DNA from: Lolium rigidum
Lineage: Eukaryota > Streptophyta > Magnoliopsida > Poales > Poaceae
Length of the DNA: 64,000 nucleotides
Reading direction: 5' to 3'
Assembly: GCF_022539505.1 (NCBI RefSeq)
Contig: NC_061510.1
Span: 264,563,687-264,627,686, forward strand
Below the pieces are notes generated by a model, which saw nothing but the letters and a program-made list of their open reading frames with translations, searched no databases and was not told where the DNA came from. Positions 1 to 11,363 of this stretch are shown in pieces (position 1 is the first letter of the stretch; each line of letters begins with the position of its first letter). A program made the translations under genes and the position numbers.

Positions 1-3000
1 ATGATCATAAACCCTAAGAACTTGAGGTAGAGTTATTAAGAATAAGTTGATCATGCCTAATCCATGATCATGTTCTTGAGGTATGTGAGTATAAGATAAA
101 CCCTAATAGGATAAGAAGATATCATTGGCCACATGAAATTATAGGGAGATCACTAGAAAGAAACCCTAGACTTGTATCCCAACCCTAACTTGTGAACCAC
201 TTGGGGATCATAAGTAGAATTCTATCACATCTACATTCCACTTATTCTTCACCAAAGAAACATAAGGAAACCACTAGAGAAAAACTCCATACTTAATATG
301 GTGAGAAACCAACCATCAATATGACCAAAGTTAACTATAAAAAGAACTATAACAACTTTAGTTACTAAAACAATGGATAAGGATAAAATAGAAATCTTTT
401 TGGATAATATAAAACCAACTCTTAAGTCCTTAGTAACTAAAGAAGGACATCAGCTATTAAGTAAGTACCCACCTTATCATAGTTAGGGGGAATTAAACCC
501 TAGCACATGCAATATGGTGACACCCCATATCCATAACCTAGAGTGTTATTTAAAACCTTAGTTGGTGTATCATTTGGGTGATCACAACTAAATCCTAAGT
601 TACAATCAAGTTCTCATCCATGTATCATTAGATAAATAACAATATAATCCTATAAGTGCACTCTAATTAAAACCTATGTTTAACTAAGGAACATAAGATG
701 AACCTAGAGCTAAATCTTATAATTGAAACTATAAGGGTGGCTATCAACCACTTATTTCCATATATCAAAATTAAACCATGGTAAGAGTATTATTAACTCT
801 AAGGAATTCAAGGTGACATTAAAATATAATGTAGAAAACAATTAGAATATTTCCAAAGTTATTATTCAATTCATGTCTATATGGAAATTTAAACCACATA
901 CTAATACCAATTAATAAACAAAGGTTATAATATCATATTAAAATTGCAAATCCACCACTCGAGAGTTTGTAGTACCCTGGACTAACCCTTGTATGATTAA
1001 AGTAAGCAAGACCTGCAAAATACAAAGGAATTCAAATTTGAATTCAAAACAGAAATAAAACAGAAAATAGATAAAAGAAATAAAATAGAGGAGAAGGAGC
1101 TTACCTGACCACTGAGAAGCCCAGCAGCAGCTCATCCATGCCATCCAAACCGACCCAGGAGCAGCCCAGTAATCAAGCCCGAAGACACGGCCCGGCTCGG
1201 CCGAAATACCTCTTCGTCAAAAAAAAGAATGGAGGGGGGGTCGTCCTCATCCCCTCTTCTCGCATGGTTGACAGCACGAAGCCGTGCCTGGCTTCCTCTC
1301 GCTGCTATCGATGCCTCCTCGTCCGACGGCGTGACGAGGCGCGCCCTGCGCCTTATAAAAAACCTACGACGAATCCAGGCCGAGTTCTTTCCTCTCTCTG
1401 CTTCAATTTTCCCTATAACCGAAACCTGGCTCCGCCGGTCACCATTACCGCCGGCGAGGGAAGCCTTCCCAAGCCAAGCCGAGCACACCAACATAACCGC
1501 CGTCCTCGACAAGCCCAAGTACACGGGAGGAATCGGGATGAGGTGCCCGAGATCGACGCCGACGACATCATCTTCTCCGGCACCGGCAGCTACGACTCCG
1601 GCGAACCTGACCTCCCCGAGCTTCGCCGACCGCACCATCGTGATCCTGGTGAGCTCGTGATCCTTCCAGTGCATCCCGTTTGTCCGATTAGACGCCGTAT
1701 CATCACCGCGTCATTTAGCCCGTGAGCACCACCGCCGCCCCTCACCATCGGCCGAGCTCCGGCGACTCAAAAACGGCGGCGCCACCACCCAGATACTCCC
1801 CACGACACCCCGAATCAAACCCGCAAAATCTCCTACCCGCGCAAGCCTCGATCATCGGCGATTTTCCAAATCCCGTCGATCACCGTGAGCTCCCGGACCT
1901 GGTTCCAATTTTGACCAGTCCACGCTTACGTGGCCGCCAACATGGACCACCGGCCCACCGGTCGACCTCTCGTGGGTAGCTCGGTCCGGGTAGCTCTAGT
2001 ACTTGTTTTCATTTTATTTCAATTCAATTATTACTGCAAATTTGCCAAATTATAGAAAATTCAATATAGCTCAGAAAAATATAAATGAGACATCAAAATT
2101 CTTAGAAAAGTAAACTCTATCCAATAAAAATATAATATGAAATTTTTATTTTTAATAAAAATTTAATTATTTTAAACTCATTAATTAAGTCTTTTCTTTT
2201 ATACTTGATTGAATTAAAATTCAATAATTAGCAAAACTTTACAAATTAAACAAAAACCAGTAAATCAATAAAGAAAACTTAAAAACTAATTTTCTTTATT
2301 TATTATTTTGTTAAATCCTTATTAGAAGGATTTAAACCCTAACTAATTATTATCTTAATTATTAATTATTTAAAAAATATTAAAATGCCAAATTCAATAT
2401 TATTCTTATTTCAAAGTTATTAATAACTTCAACTTTTTAAATGAAGTTATTAATCCAATAACTAATTGACAATTAGGAAACCCTAAGTTCCATATTGAAT
2501 TAGGAACACAAACCCATAATTTTATGTGGGATGCTAAAACCCTAATTCAATTATGCACCGAACCCTAGCTCCATTAATTCATATGAATTCCAGTTTACTT
2601 CTAACCTAAACCCTAGGTTAGAACATGTGATCATGATATTTTGATTTCAATCATAGAACCATAGTAGCTACTAAATGTTTACCATGACCACATAAAATAT
2701 AGCAACCATCATTACTAAATTAGTATCCCATGTGTTCATCTTTATCAGACCTAAATAACCAAGTAGGATCAACTAGATGTAAACCCTCGATACTATCACC
2801 AAAGTCATCATCCTTATTCCTCCCTATTTAGCATCACACCAATGTGATGAACCTTAGGAGCAACTATGCCAAATTTTGGGCATTACCTAACCATATTCCA
2901 TTAAACCCTACTAATGTTGAGTACTTATCAACCATCCTATTTATGAGCCAATCATTCCTTACCCAACAGAACCAACAGTAAAACCTAGACCACCTCAACC

Positions 3001-5209
3001 CTAATTGATATACTTCTTATTATTTAAGGAGTATGTTCTTCAAAAGTTATTCTTTTGAAGAAAATAAAGAATCATCATCAACCCTGCTTATAAGGAACTA
3101 TAAACCCTAGCTAGATATCACCAGCAAGATGAACCCACCATGGTAGCAACCATGCATAAGTAATTGCTTAAGTTGCTCATGCTTAAGTAAAACCAATCAA
3201 GACTAAATGCTGATGAATCCAACCATGTTGTGATCTATCTACTACTTACTCCAGAAGCAGTAGAAACCAAAGTAAACCATAGAACCCCTTCAACCTAATT
3301 ATCTTACTTGTTCTTTATTTAAGAACCTGTTCTTCGAAAGTTATTCTTTTAAAGTATATGATAATTAATCATTAACCATGTCGTATAGTACTAAAACTGG
3401 ACTACTCGTTCTTTACTTGTTAACATTATGCCAATTATCATTCTTTATATGCTCAATTGATTACTATGCTTTATCATATAACTTGTACATGATACCAAGT
3501 AATCGAACCTTAATAAGAACCTTGTTTGGGAATCACTCTAAAAGTGCAACACACCCTGAGTTAATCATCACAACTCACTAATCCTAAATCCTCGGGGTTA
3601 GGTCACGCTTAGAGCGATTGCATCTCATTCCTATGCATTATTGCATCATTGCCAATCTTTTAAACATCGTCCTTACCGGACGATGATGCTATTTCAGAAT
3701 TTGGAGTTATTACGCATCGAAGACCTTGTCCGCATAATCTTGCAGACCAAGAAAGGCAAGTTCATCACTTGCTCATGCCATTTGATTATTTCTATCAAAT
3801 TACTTGCAAAGTACTATGGTTATCACTATTGCATAAAAACCAAAACCACTACTTTCATAACTATGAATATGACTATGTGGTGGGCAATGGAACCATGGAT
3901 TGTGTTGATATGGTGGAGGTTCCATTGCACGGGTTTATATCCATCTAGGATTAAACAACAAATGTCGCCAGTGATTCTTGTGCCGTAATACCCGTGTTAA
4001 CCATAAGATCCGGAGTGGGACGGAGTAGTCAAAAGTGTTTCCACCTCTCGTTCATCAACGGATGCGCTTTACCGTAGTACACTTGTAATCCAAGGGGGCA
4101 AGCTGGTGAGGCCGGGGAGTCCTAAGTCCCCACGGCATAGTCCGTAGTACACTTGTCGCCCGAAGGAGCAAGATGGTGAGGTCGGGGAGTCCTAAGTCCC
4201 CACGGTATTGCGGTCTATGAGGGATTGTAAGGTGTCCGGAACGGTCTATCCATGATGATAGGGGAAGGCATATGAATGCCCGGAACGGTCTCATCATGGA
4301 TATAGGGGAGGACAATCTTACAAAAGGGTGGGTGTTCGAGGTAGCGGAGGAACATGATTGGCTAGACCTTATACCGGGCCTCACACCATAGGAAGTGTGG
4401 ACGGGTCATTCCCGGTTGGCACCAAGGTTAAGATCTCTTATGGGTAAAGCAACACACCTCTCGCAGAGTGTAAAGAACCGTGACTCGTCACTCCCCGTTC
4501 CAGGATATGGAACTCGCGAACGCGGTCGGAAAGGAGCTCCATGAAGTTCTAGTAAACCTGGTGAAGGCCGACGGACATAGTTCTTCCGAATAAAAGCAAC
4601 CTTTTGAAGAAATGGTTATGAAAACTTGCATTGGTATTAGACTTTCCGGTCTAATGCCGTAGCTAGTGCATTAAACACCTCTTTCCTATAATGAACTTGT
4701 TGAGTACGCTCGTACTCATCCCACTCTTAAATCCCCGCTTAGATATGGAGGCACCGAAGGAGGATCTACAATGGAACACGAAGACCGAGGAATCAACAAC
4801 TACTTCAAGGGACGAGGAACCCGTCGTAGGAGTGCAGATACCACATCCAACAAGGAGAAACCTAGATTAGCAATAGAAAGGAACTAGCTTCCTAAACTTA
4901 GCTCCTATTTAGCTAGAATCTATTCATAGCCTCTGTAGCTAGTTTAATACTCTACAAATAGAGTTCGTGATAAGACTAGTCTACGAGTCGTTCTTCTGGA
5001 GTTATTTGCAGTTTTACCTCATTGTAAAGTAGGAGGCTGTGATGATCTTATGTAACATAGTCAATGTTGTAATTCTATAGACATGCCTTGGACCCGCATA
5101 TGTTTCTGTTGTACCACTCTGAGCGATATAATACTAGTGGAACGGTGTTTCATTGGTGTTATATCAGACTTGCATACTACACCATGCGGTGGTATGCCGG
5201 GTCACCACA
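1..5209 (+). mobile_element. Very long solo LTR, copy 1 (left part outside window)
   Basis: This stretch matches, in the same order and at about the same spacing, the complete copy at 46006-52140. Shared landmarks are AT-rich flanks with many AAACCCTA motifs, a GC-rich centre, a TATA box, the tyrosine-tRNA-free AT-rich second half, and a closing block ending GGTCACCACA. TATA-to-end distance is about 3.86 kb here and 3.94 kb in the other copy. The missing left end should therefore lie roughly 0.8 kb before the window. I find no gag-pol coding domain and no second copy of the ends, so a solo LTR is the best reading. The 3' end (5209) directly abuts F-box coding sequence; the predicted 5-bp TSD would be ACCGG (5210-5214), but the left copy cannot be seen. 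The LTR family name is not certain. Confidence 0.72.
1354..1360 (+). promoter_or_regulatory. TATA box of long-LTR copy 1
   Basis: TATAAAA lies at the edge of the GC-rich central block, at the position matching TATAAATA at 48197 in the second LTR copy. It is probably the U3/R promoter of the retrotransposon and places the LTR on the plus strand. Confidence 0.5.
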
Positions 5210-6391
5210 ACCGGGCCTCTCTCGGTGGCCGACGGACCACTTCACAAGATCGGGGACTGCTTACCGGCGAACGAGGAGTACATGGACACCTACTCTGCTT
5301 TGAGGCAAGTTTGTAGAAATTGGCGCTCAGGTTTACCTGAGCCCGACGTGCACCTGCATGAATGGATCATGGTAGAACACGTCCTTCCACACGCTGCTGA
5401 TTTCACCTTCCTCCACCTCCGCACATCCCGCTACGTCACCATCGATCTTACGGAAGTTCATGCAAGGTTCAAATTCCTCCATATCTATAGAGTTAATCTA
5501 TTTTTATTTTCAATCGTAAACATCTTAGTGCTGAATGTTATCTTCATCAATATATTTTAGATACTACTTCGTCGGCTTTTACCGTGGCGTCATCGTCCTT
5601 GCCCAGAAGAACCAGCCGCACAAGATACGGCTTTTGAACCCACTCACAAAGACATTGAATACTAGGTTTGAGGCGCATATGCCATATGTTATTCCGAAGT
5701 CAGTCGCTGTAATGAAGTCCCCGACTATGGTCTTCGTTTCCAAAGATTACCCGGCGGAAATTGCTTGGGTCGATGAGAGCACTCCAACTAAGGGTATAGA
5801 TGAAGGCGGGGAGAAGGAAGATTTTCGACCGAGCACCATTCTCTGCGTTGCATTACCCCGTTCAATGGTGAACTGTATGCAATACCTGTGAACAATTTTG
5901 AGTTCGGAAAATTAGTGTGCACCAACAATGTCCAGTTGGAGCAGCGCGCGAGCAGTGTCAACATGGATACACTATTTTCATTTCCAGAACTTGGAAATAA
6001 CAAGTTCTACCTTGTGAAGTCGGATGGTGCTCTGTTGCTTGTGTTGTTGGACAACAAGCATTTGGAGGAAGGTCAACCATTGGTGTACCGTGTGGACACT
6101 GAGAGCCGCTCTCTCCATGCCGTCAATAACATTGGCAGTCGTGCCTTCTTCGTCCATTATATCCGGTGTATCTCCATCGACACCAGAGTGCACCCGACAC
6201 TTCGACCTGGCTGCATCTACTACGCAGATTTGGGTTATATCAGAGAGTACTTTGATGATATAAAGGCCTGGGATGAGTGGCCAATACGTGTGGATAGATT
6301 AGGAAACTATGGTATGAGAAATGAACAAAGGCCATACCGTTTGGAGGATGTATTGGCTGCACACTCTGCGGACGGAAGGAGAGTTCAATGA
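5210..6391 (+). pseudogene. F-box / DUF295-type gene, 5'-truncated and frameshifted
   Basis: Exon 1 (5210-5466) encodes the end of an F-box, including PLHKIGDCLPANEEYMDTYS and then LRQVCRNWRSGLPEP. Intron 1 (5467-5560) has AAG|GT and TTTTAG|A borders; splicing gives ...VHAR-YYFVGFYRG... in frame. Exon 2 encodes a DUF295-type beta-rich region: PHKIRLLNPLTKT, a segment FNGELYAIPVNNFEFGKL, FYLVKSDGALLLVLLD, and the family hallmark LRPGCIYYADLG near the C terminus, with a stop at 6391. Two defects are visible. The 5' end is cut off by the LTR ending at 5209. The frame also changes between about 5790 and 5830: the upstream frame ends at 5891, while the conserved FNGELYA segment is in another frame. 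Grass F-box/DUF295 proteins are usually SCF adaptors, but this copy lacks a start. It may be a fragment captured by the CACTA element ending at 10741. Confidence 0.8.
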
Positions 6392-6980
6392 ATATTTCCT
6401 TCAGATCGGAGAACGGAGTGACGAAGAAATATATGCTTGAATGAAGATCAGATTCATTCATCTTGGGGTATCATAATCTTCATGTTGGCCATAAATTGCG
6501 TCTTGTATTATTTTCGGATTAGTTTGTCGTGAACATTAACATTATTATTGGCTGCTTTTGGCTGTTGTATGCGATTGATGTATTATACTCCGTACTTAGT
6601 TTTACGGATTTATTATGCTTGCTGTGATTTTTCCTATACTAGCTTCTAGATTTGACTGATTTTGTTTGTAATGATGATGGCTTGATGTGGCTGCTGTCGG
6701 CCTTGATTGCCGGAGCGGAGCAATTAGTACTTAACCAGGTGTACCGTCTTTATATTAGTATTATATTATATTACTTGACCATAGCCATATTCAAAATCAA
6801 ATCTCGGTCGGGCGGCAAAATCTCCCGCCAATCCTGAAATATTTCGGACGGGTTTTTGAATGGGATAACAAGATAGATCACGATGATAGTAACTCGGTAT
6901 TTAATGTGATGATGATTTGATTTTGCACTCGGCCTTGAACGAGAGGTACTAGTACGGTCTCACATTTTTTATCATTATAC
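6392..6980. other. 3' flank of the F-box gene; no gene seen
   Basis: AT-rich, with no sustained coding frame. A block near 6785-6835 (CAAAATCAAATCTCGG, then GGCGGCAAAATCTCCCGCC) recurs imperfectly at 6985-7030, so the segment contains a diverged direct repeat of about 200-bp spacing. Confidence 0.4.
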
Positions 6981-7560
6981 TTGGACGGTAGCCAAATTCA
7001 AAATCTCATAGCGGCCAAACTTCCCGCCCACAAAATACAAAAATTTCACACGCTTCCAAATTCCCATTCTACCCCTGTGGAGATGGCAGCAAAGTCGGTT
7101 GGTGGGGGGGTCCGCCCGTCATTTTTTTGGATCACCACCTCCCTAGCCCGGAGACCCTCCCAAAAAAAATTCATTTCCCTCAGACCACCCACCGGAACTT
7201 CCCAAGTCCCTCTCTCCCACCTCCACGACCACCGCACCGGAACATCCCCGCCGGACTTCCCCGGTCTACCCGAGCCCTCGCGATCCTCGTCGGCCGGGCC
7301 TGCCGCCGGAACCGCTTCATCGACGCCGTCATCAACCGGACCGGATCATCCCCGCCGTACCTCTAAACCATATGCTCATCCAGCGGTCTACCGCGATCGC
7401 TTCAGGCCGAGCCGCTTCGCCGGATCCGTCGTCCACCGCATCGGATCTTGCTCACCGACACCGCCTGTGCATGAACCGGATCTGCTTCACCGGCGTTGTG
7501 CATGATCTAAACTCTTCTATCGTCGCTTTTCTATTGCTTGCCTCGCAAGTTCTTGTTTAA
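6981..7560 (+). other. GC-rich, exon-like leader; gene not identified
   Basis: The stretch switches abruptly to a proline-, serine- and arginine-rich composition with CCG/TCC-rich codons in several frames. This resembles 5' UTR or first-exon DNA of a grass gene or gene-bearing transposon. One frame is open from 6981 to 7505, but it has no recognisable domain and its neighbours are open too. AT-rich intron-like DNA follows. It may be the 5' part of a gene carried in the CACTA element. No function is claimed. Confidence 0.3.
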
Positions 7561-9359
7561 TCTTGGGGGAACCTGTTTGTGCTAACGACGCGCCGTTACG
7601 TTTTTGCGGATGAGATGAGTAATCATGAAGTGTAATGGCCGTCTCTCCAACCCCAAGTAGCACATGTAGCGTACTTCATCACCGGATCTATCAACCCCGG
7701 GAAGATCTGCTGTGACTCCCACGGAGTGCTTCTCCTAATGTAAGTCCCTTGTTTTAGCGCCATGTTACGGGGTTCGGATGCTTGTTTGTGTGAAGCTCTT
7801 TTAGTTCATTCCTAGCTATGACCGTAACACGTTGCTATTTTCTACTTCATTGCTAACTTTAAGCGATTGAACATTTTGGTTTGCATTCCACGCTCTTGTA
7901 GATGTAGCCATCATAACTTCTATCTTGCTAAGTCGTTGTTACAAAAATTATAGGTATTATAGTAACGACCCTGCTATTATTTAGTTCATGGCCAATTTTA
8001 AGTAATTGCACATGTTGGTTCGCATTCCCTGCTCTATAGCTTTTGGCATCGTAACTTCTATATTTGGTTTACATTCCCTGCTCTGTAGATCTAGCCATCA
8101 TAACTTTATCTTGCTCCGTCGTTGTTACAAAAATTATGGCCTCGCTACTATGTTGTTTGTGCCAATTTTTTACTCCATGAACATGTTGGCTTGCATTCCT
8201 CGTACTACGAGGTGATGCCATTGTTTTGTATCTAGTTAATTGTAAGCTAACAAAGTAAGGACTTAGTTTGGCATGCTATCACTCTGCTATCTAGCCTATA
8301 GTACAAATAAACTTGTCATACTACTAGATAATAATTTTGCCATCTTGTTCTTCAAAAGCTGCATTATTGACTTGTTTCTTCGACTTGGCATGACGCTCAC
8401 ATATGGAAAGCTAAACATATTGGTTTGCATTCCCTCTTATACAAGTTCACAGGTGATCCCACTATATTCACGTATCCGGTCCATCCTAAGCTCCAGCATT
8501 AACTATCCTCTATGTGTTGCTCATTACAAGTTTATATCCCTAAACATCTTGATTTGCATCCCCTTCACTATAAGTTCAGGAGTATTATTTAGTTCACGGC
8601 CAAAATTAAGTAATTGCACTTGGCACATGTTGGTTCACATTCCCTCCTCTTTAGCTTTTGCCATCGTAACTTCTATTTTTGGTTTACATTCCTCGCTCTC
8701 GTAGATGTAGCCATCATAACTTCATCTTGCTCAATCGTTGTTACAAAATTTATAGCCTCGCTACTATGTTGTTCATGCCAATTTTGTACTCCACGAACAT
8801 GTTGGTTTGCATGGGACTCGACGAGTAGTAAGTCCGCTTGTTTCATTCTAACATGCTCGTTATATTGGTCGTTGGTATGCGGCATGCACTCTTTGTTTGC
8901 TTATTGTGCGCATTACAATGATCTTGTTATAACGACGAAATGATGAGTTCCAAATTGTTTGGCAAACAATATTGCGGTGTCTTTGCGTTTCCATTGTTCG
9001 TTGTCTTAACTTGTAATGTCTTTGTTTCGAGATATAGGTGCTTGCATGGACAACTTAAAAGATTGCCGGATCGCTTCATTGTATTGCTAGGTTTAATTAC
9101 CATTCAATTTCTCTGGGTTCTGTAATATTTTTTCAAAGCCTTGCAGTTGATGTAATATTTAGTTAGTTTTTATAGTTCTTTCGCGCATTTTTTCTTTGGT
9201 GCTTGTCGTAAGTGAGGCTATCCGACAGAAATCAATGCTGCGTAAATATTCTCAGTATCTAAATCACGAATTCCCATCCCTTAAACGGCCCAATTAAGCG
9301 AAATCACATGCGTGTCGGCCCGCAAAATCCTAAAGCGCCTTTTACGCCGGCATATAAAC
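7561..9359. repeat. Intron-like AT-rich DNA with diverged internal repeats
   Basis: A module of about 150-200 bp recurs near 7860-7960, 8010-8200 and 8600-8810. Each copy contains the phrases 'ttggtt(t/c)gcattcc', 'gtagatgtagccatcataactt' and 'cgttgttacaaaa'. The copies are diverged and on the same strand. No coding domain is visible; short open frames in it are repeat by-products. Confidence 0.5.
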
Positions 9360-10741
9360 AGCAACTAAACGGGCTGGCCCACTTACTTATTGGGCCAGCC
9401 CACTTGATTAATTGTGGACCCCACACTTTTATTGGGCCGGCCCACTTGCTTTAAGGTGGACCCCACCCACTACTGGGCCGGCCCACCAACTAGTTGGGCC
9501 AGCCCAATTGCTTTTGTGGTGGTCCCCACGTACTAAACGGGCCGGCCCTTTAAGACGAATGTGGGACCCACGTGTTTTTGGCCCGGCCCGCTAGCGTGTT
9601 GGGCCGGCCCACTTGCTCTATGGTGGACCCCACATACTAAATGGGCCGGCCCTTTACGGGAAAGTGGGACCCACTCGTGTTTTTGGCCGGCCCACTGACG
9701 TGTTGGGCCGGCCCACTTGCTATACGGTGGACCCCACATACTAAATGGGCCGGCCCTTTAACCGGAAAGTGGGACCCACCAGCGTTTTGGCCCGGCCCAC
9801 TATCTTGTTGGGCCGGCCCACTTGCTATATGGTGGACCCCACATACTAAATGGGCCGGCCCTTTAGCAGGAAGTGGGACCCACCAGAGTTTTTGGCCCGG
9901 CCCACTATCTTGTTGGGCCGGCCCACTCGCTCTATGGTGGACCCCACATGCTAAATGGGCCAGCCCTGTAACAGGAAAGTGGGACCCACCTGTGTTTTTG
10001 GCCCGGCCCACTATCTTGTTGGGCGGCCCACTTGCTATATGGTGGACCCCACATTCTAAATGGGCTGGCCTTTTAACGGAAAGTGGGACCCACATGCTAA
10101 TTGGGTCGGCCCACTAACTTCTTGGGCCGGCCCAGTTGCTTTAATGTGGACCCCACTTTGTAAATGGGCCGGCCCGATAACAGGAAAGTGGGACCCACAT
10201 GTCTTGTGGGCCGGCCCTTTTGCCTGTTGACCGGTCAAACGAGTGCATTCGGCCCGGCCCACATGCTTAGTGGGCCGGCCCATTAAAGTTTTGACCGATC
10301 AACCTTAGCGGTTAGGCCCGGCCCACGTAACTAATGGACCAGCCCGGCTATATAGTTGACCGGTCAAACTAAGTCGGTGGCCCGACCCGCAAACTTAATG
10401 GGCCGGCCCGCTTAAGACGTGGCGGGCCTCGTGTGGGCCTACCATCTACCACGGGGTTTCGGCCGGTTAACGCCGTTGCTGCCGCGATTAACGGCGTCCG
10501 CCACGTGTCGGTTGCATGACGTCGGCGGTCAACGGGCTCCCGGAAACACTTGGGCAACGGTCCGATTTTCCGTGGCGGAAGGGCGCCCAAGCGCGACGGA
10601 CCGAAAAAATCGTCGTAGGACTTTGCACCGACGCAGTTTCCACAACAGAACCCATATCGTCGGGTTAGGCCCATAGGCGACGAAAAATACCCCTTAGCGG
10701 ACGATTTTGAGACGTTGTCTATCAGAACTTTTCTTGTAGTG
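9360..10741. mobile_element. Right end of a CACTA (En/Spm) transposon; left end outside window
   Basis: The sequence ends ...TTTTCTTGTAGTG at 10741, the reverse complement of the canonical terminus CACTACAAGAAAA. It is followed at once by copia LTR sequence, as expected for an insertion. The probable 3-bp TSD is TCT (10742-10744). No matching CACTACAAG start is visible to the left. The element may therefore extend to, or beyond, the window start, in which case it would contain the F-box pseudogene and the long solo LTR. Only the terminal 1.4 kb is annotated here because only that part is supported. Confidence 0.75.
9400..10440. repeat. 105-bp tandem array with TGGGCCGGCCCA palindromes
   Basis: The phrase GGTGGACCCCACAT recurs at 9622, 9726, 9831, 9936 and 10041, giving periods of 104-105 bp. 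More diverged units lie at about 9455, 9518 and 10145. Each unit holds two or more copies of the palindrome TGGGCCGGCCCA (or GGGCCGGCCC) plus AGTGGGACCCAC. The array lies just inside the CACTA right end. Arrays of short repeats near the ends are typical of CACTA elements, where they bind the transposase, so it is best read as a subterminal repeat region. Open frames through it on both strands are periodic artefacts. Confidence 0.8.
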
Positions 10742-10761
10742 TCTAGGGCATATCTCCTTCA
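10742..10761 (-). mobile_element. First 20 bp of the copia 3' LTR, cut by the CACTA
   Basis: This 20-bp segment is identical to 17601-17620, the outer end of the 5' LTR. Its position next to the polypurine tract shows that it is the start of the 3' LTR. Confidence 0.85.
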
Positions 10762-11311
10762 GTCTCCCACTTGCACTAGAGTCAATAATCTAGTTTACAT
10801 TTGTAAAGATATAACACCTTGGCCTTATGGTGCTTTATCATGTATTGCTCACGGGAGAGGTTATTAGTCAACGGATCTGACACGCTCAGAAACGTATGTA
10901 TTTTGTAATTCATTTGCGTCTCAACACATCACTCATTTCCAAATGAGTCGGCATTAAATATGTTTGGTCTTTTGGTGGAACCTTAATTCCGCGGTCTGAA
11001 ATATGTCACTAATATTGTCACACACAATATAGCTTCAAAGTTCTGACTCTTCGGAAATACACCAAGTTCTCAAAGAACCTCTTGACTTAACATCCTTTGT
11101 CATTGTCAAAACAATGACATACTCTGCCTTCTTTTGTAGAATCCGTCACAATATTTAGAACTCTTCTAAATCTAGCATGAGACAACTTCTAGCTCATTGT
11201 GCTACCTTTTAAACAACACTTAATCTAATTTGAGATTGAAATTATATTTTATATGTGACAAAACCAATATCGGTGTAACACCTTACATCGATTTGTTTGT
11301 CATTTCTTCAT

Positions 11312-11315
<4 letters not shown>

Positions 11316-11361
<46 letters not shown>
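11316..11361. repeat. (TA)n microsatellite
   Basis: Uninterrupted alternating TA of about 45 bp inside the decayed copia interior. Confidence 0.95.

Positions 11362-11363
<2 letters not shown>

Noticed and set aside
1132..1979. Overlapping open frames on both strands in GC-rich DNA
   Set aside because: They lie in the GC-rich core of the long LTR. Both strands are open and no domain is seen. The equivalent region at 47780-48720 is open in different frames.
6981..7505. 174-aa open frame as a real gene
   Set aside because: There is no domain, several frames are open together, and the composition is that of a leader. It is kept only as an exon-like region.
9412..10283. Several Trp/Gly/Pro-rich frames on both strands
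   Set aside because: A 105-bp period is a multiple of three, so any stop-free unit stays open. This is a repeat artefact, not a gene.
9400..10440. CRISPR-like spaced repeats
   Set aside because: The host is a plant. Units are contiguous 105-bp tandem repeats without unique spacers.
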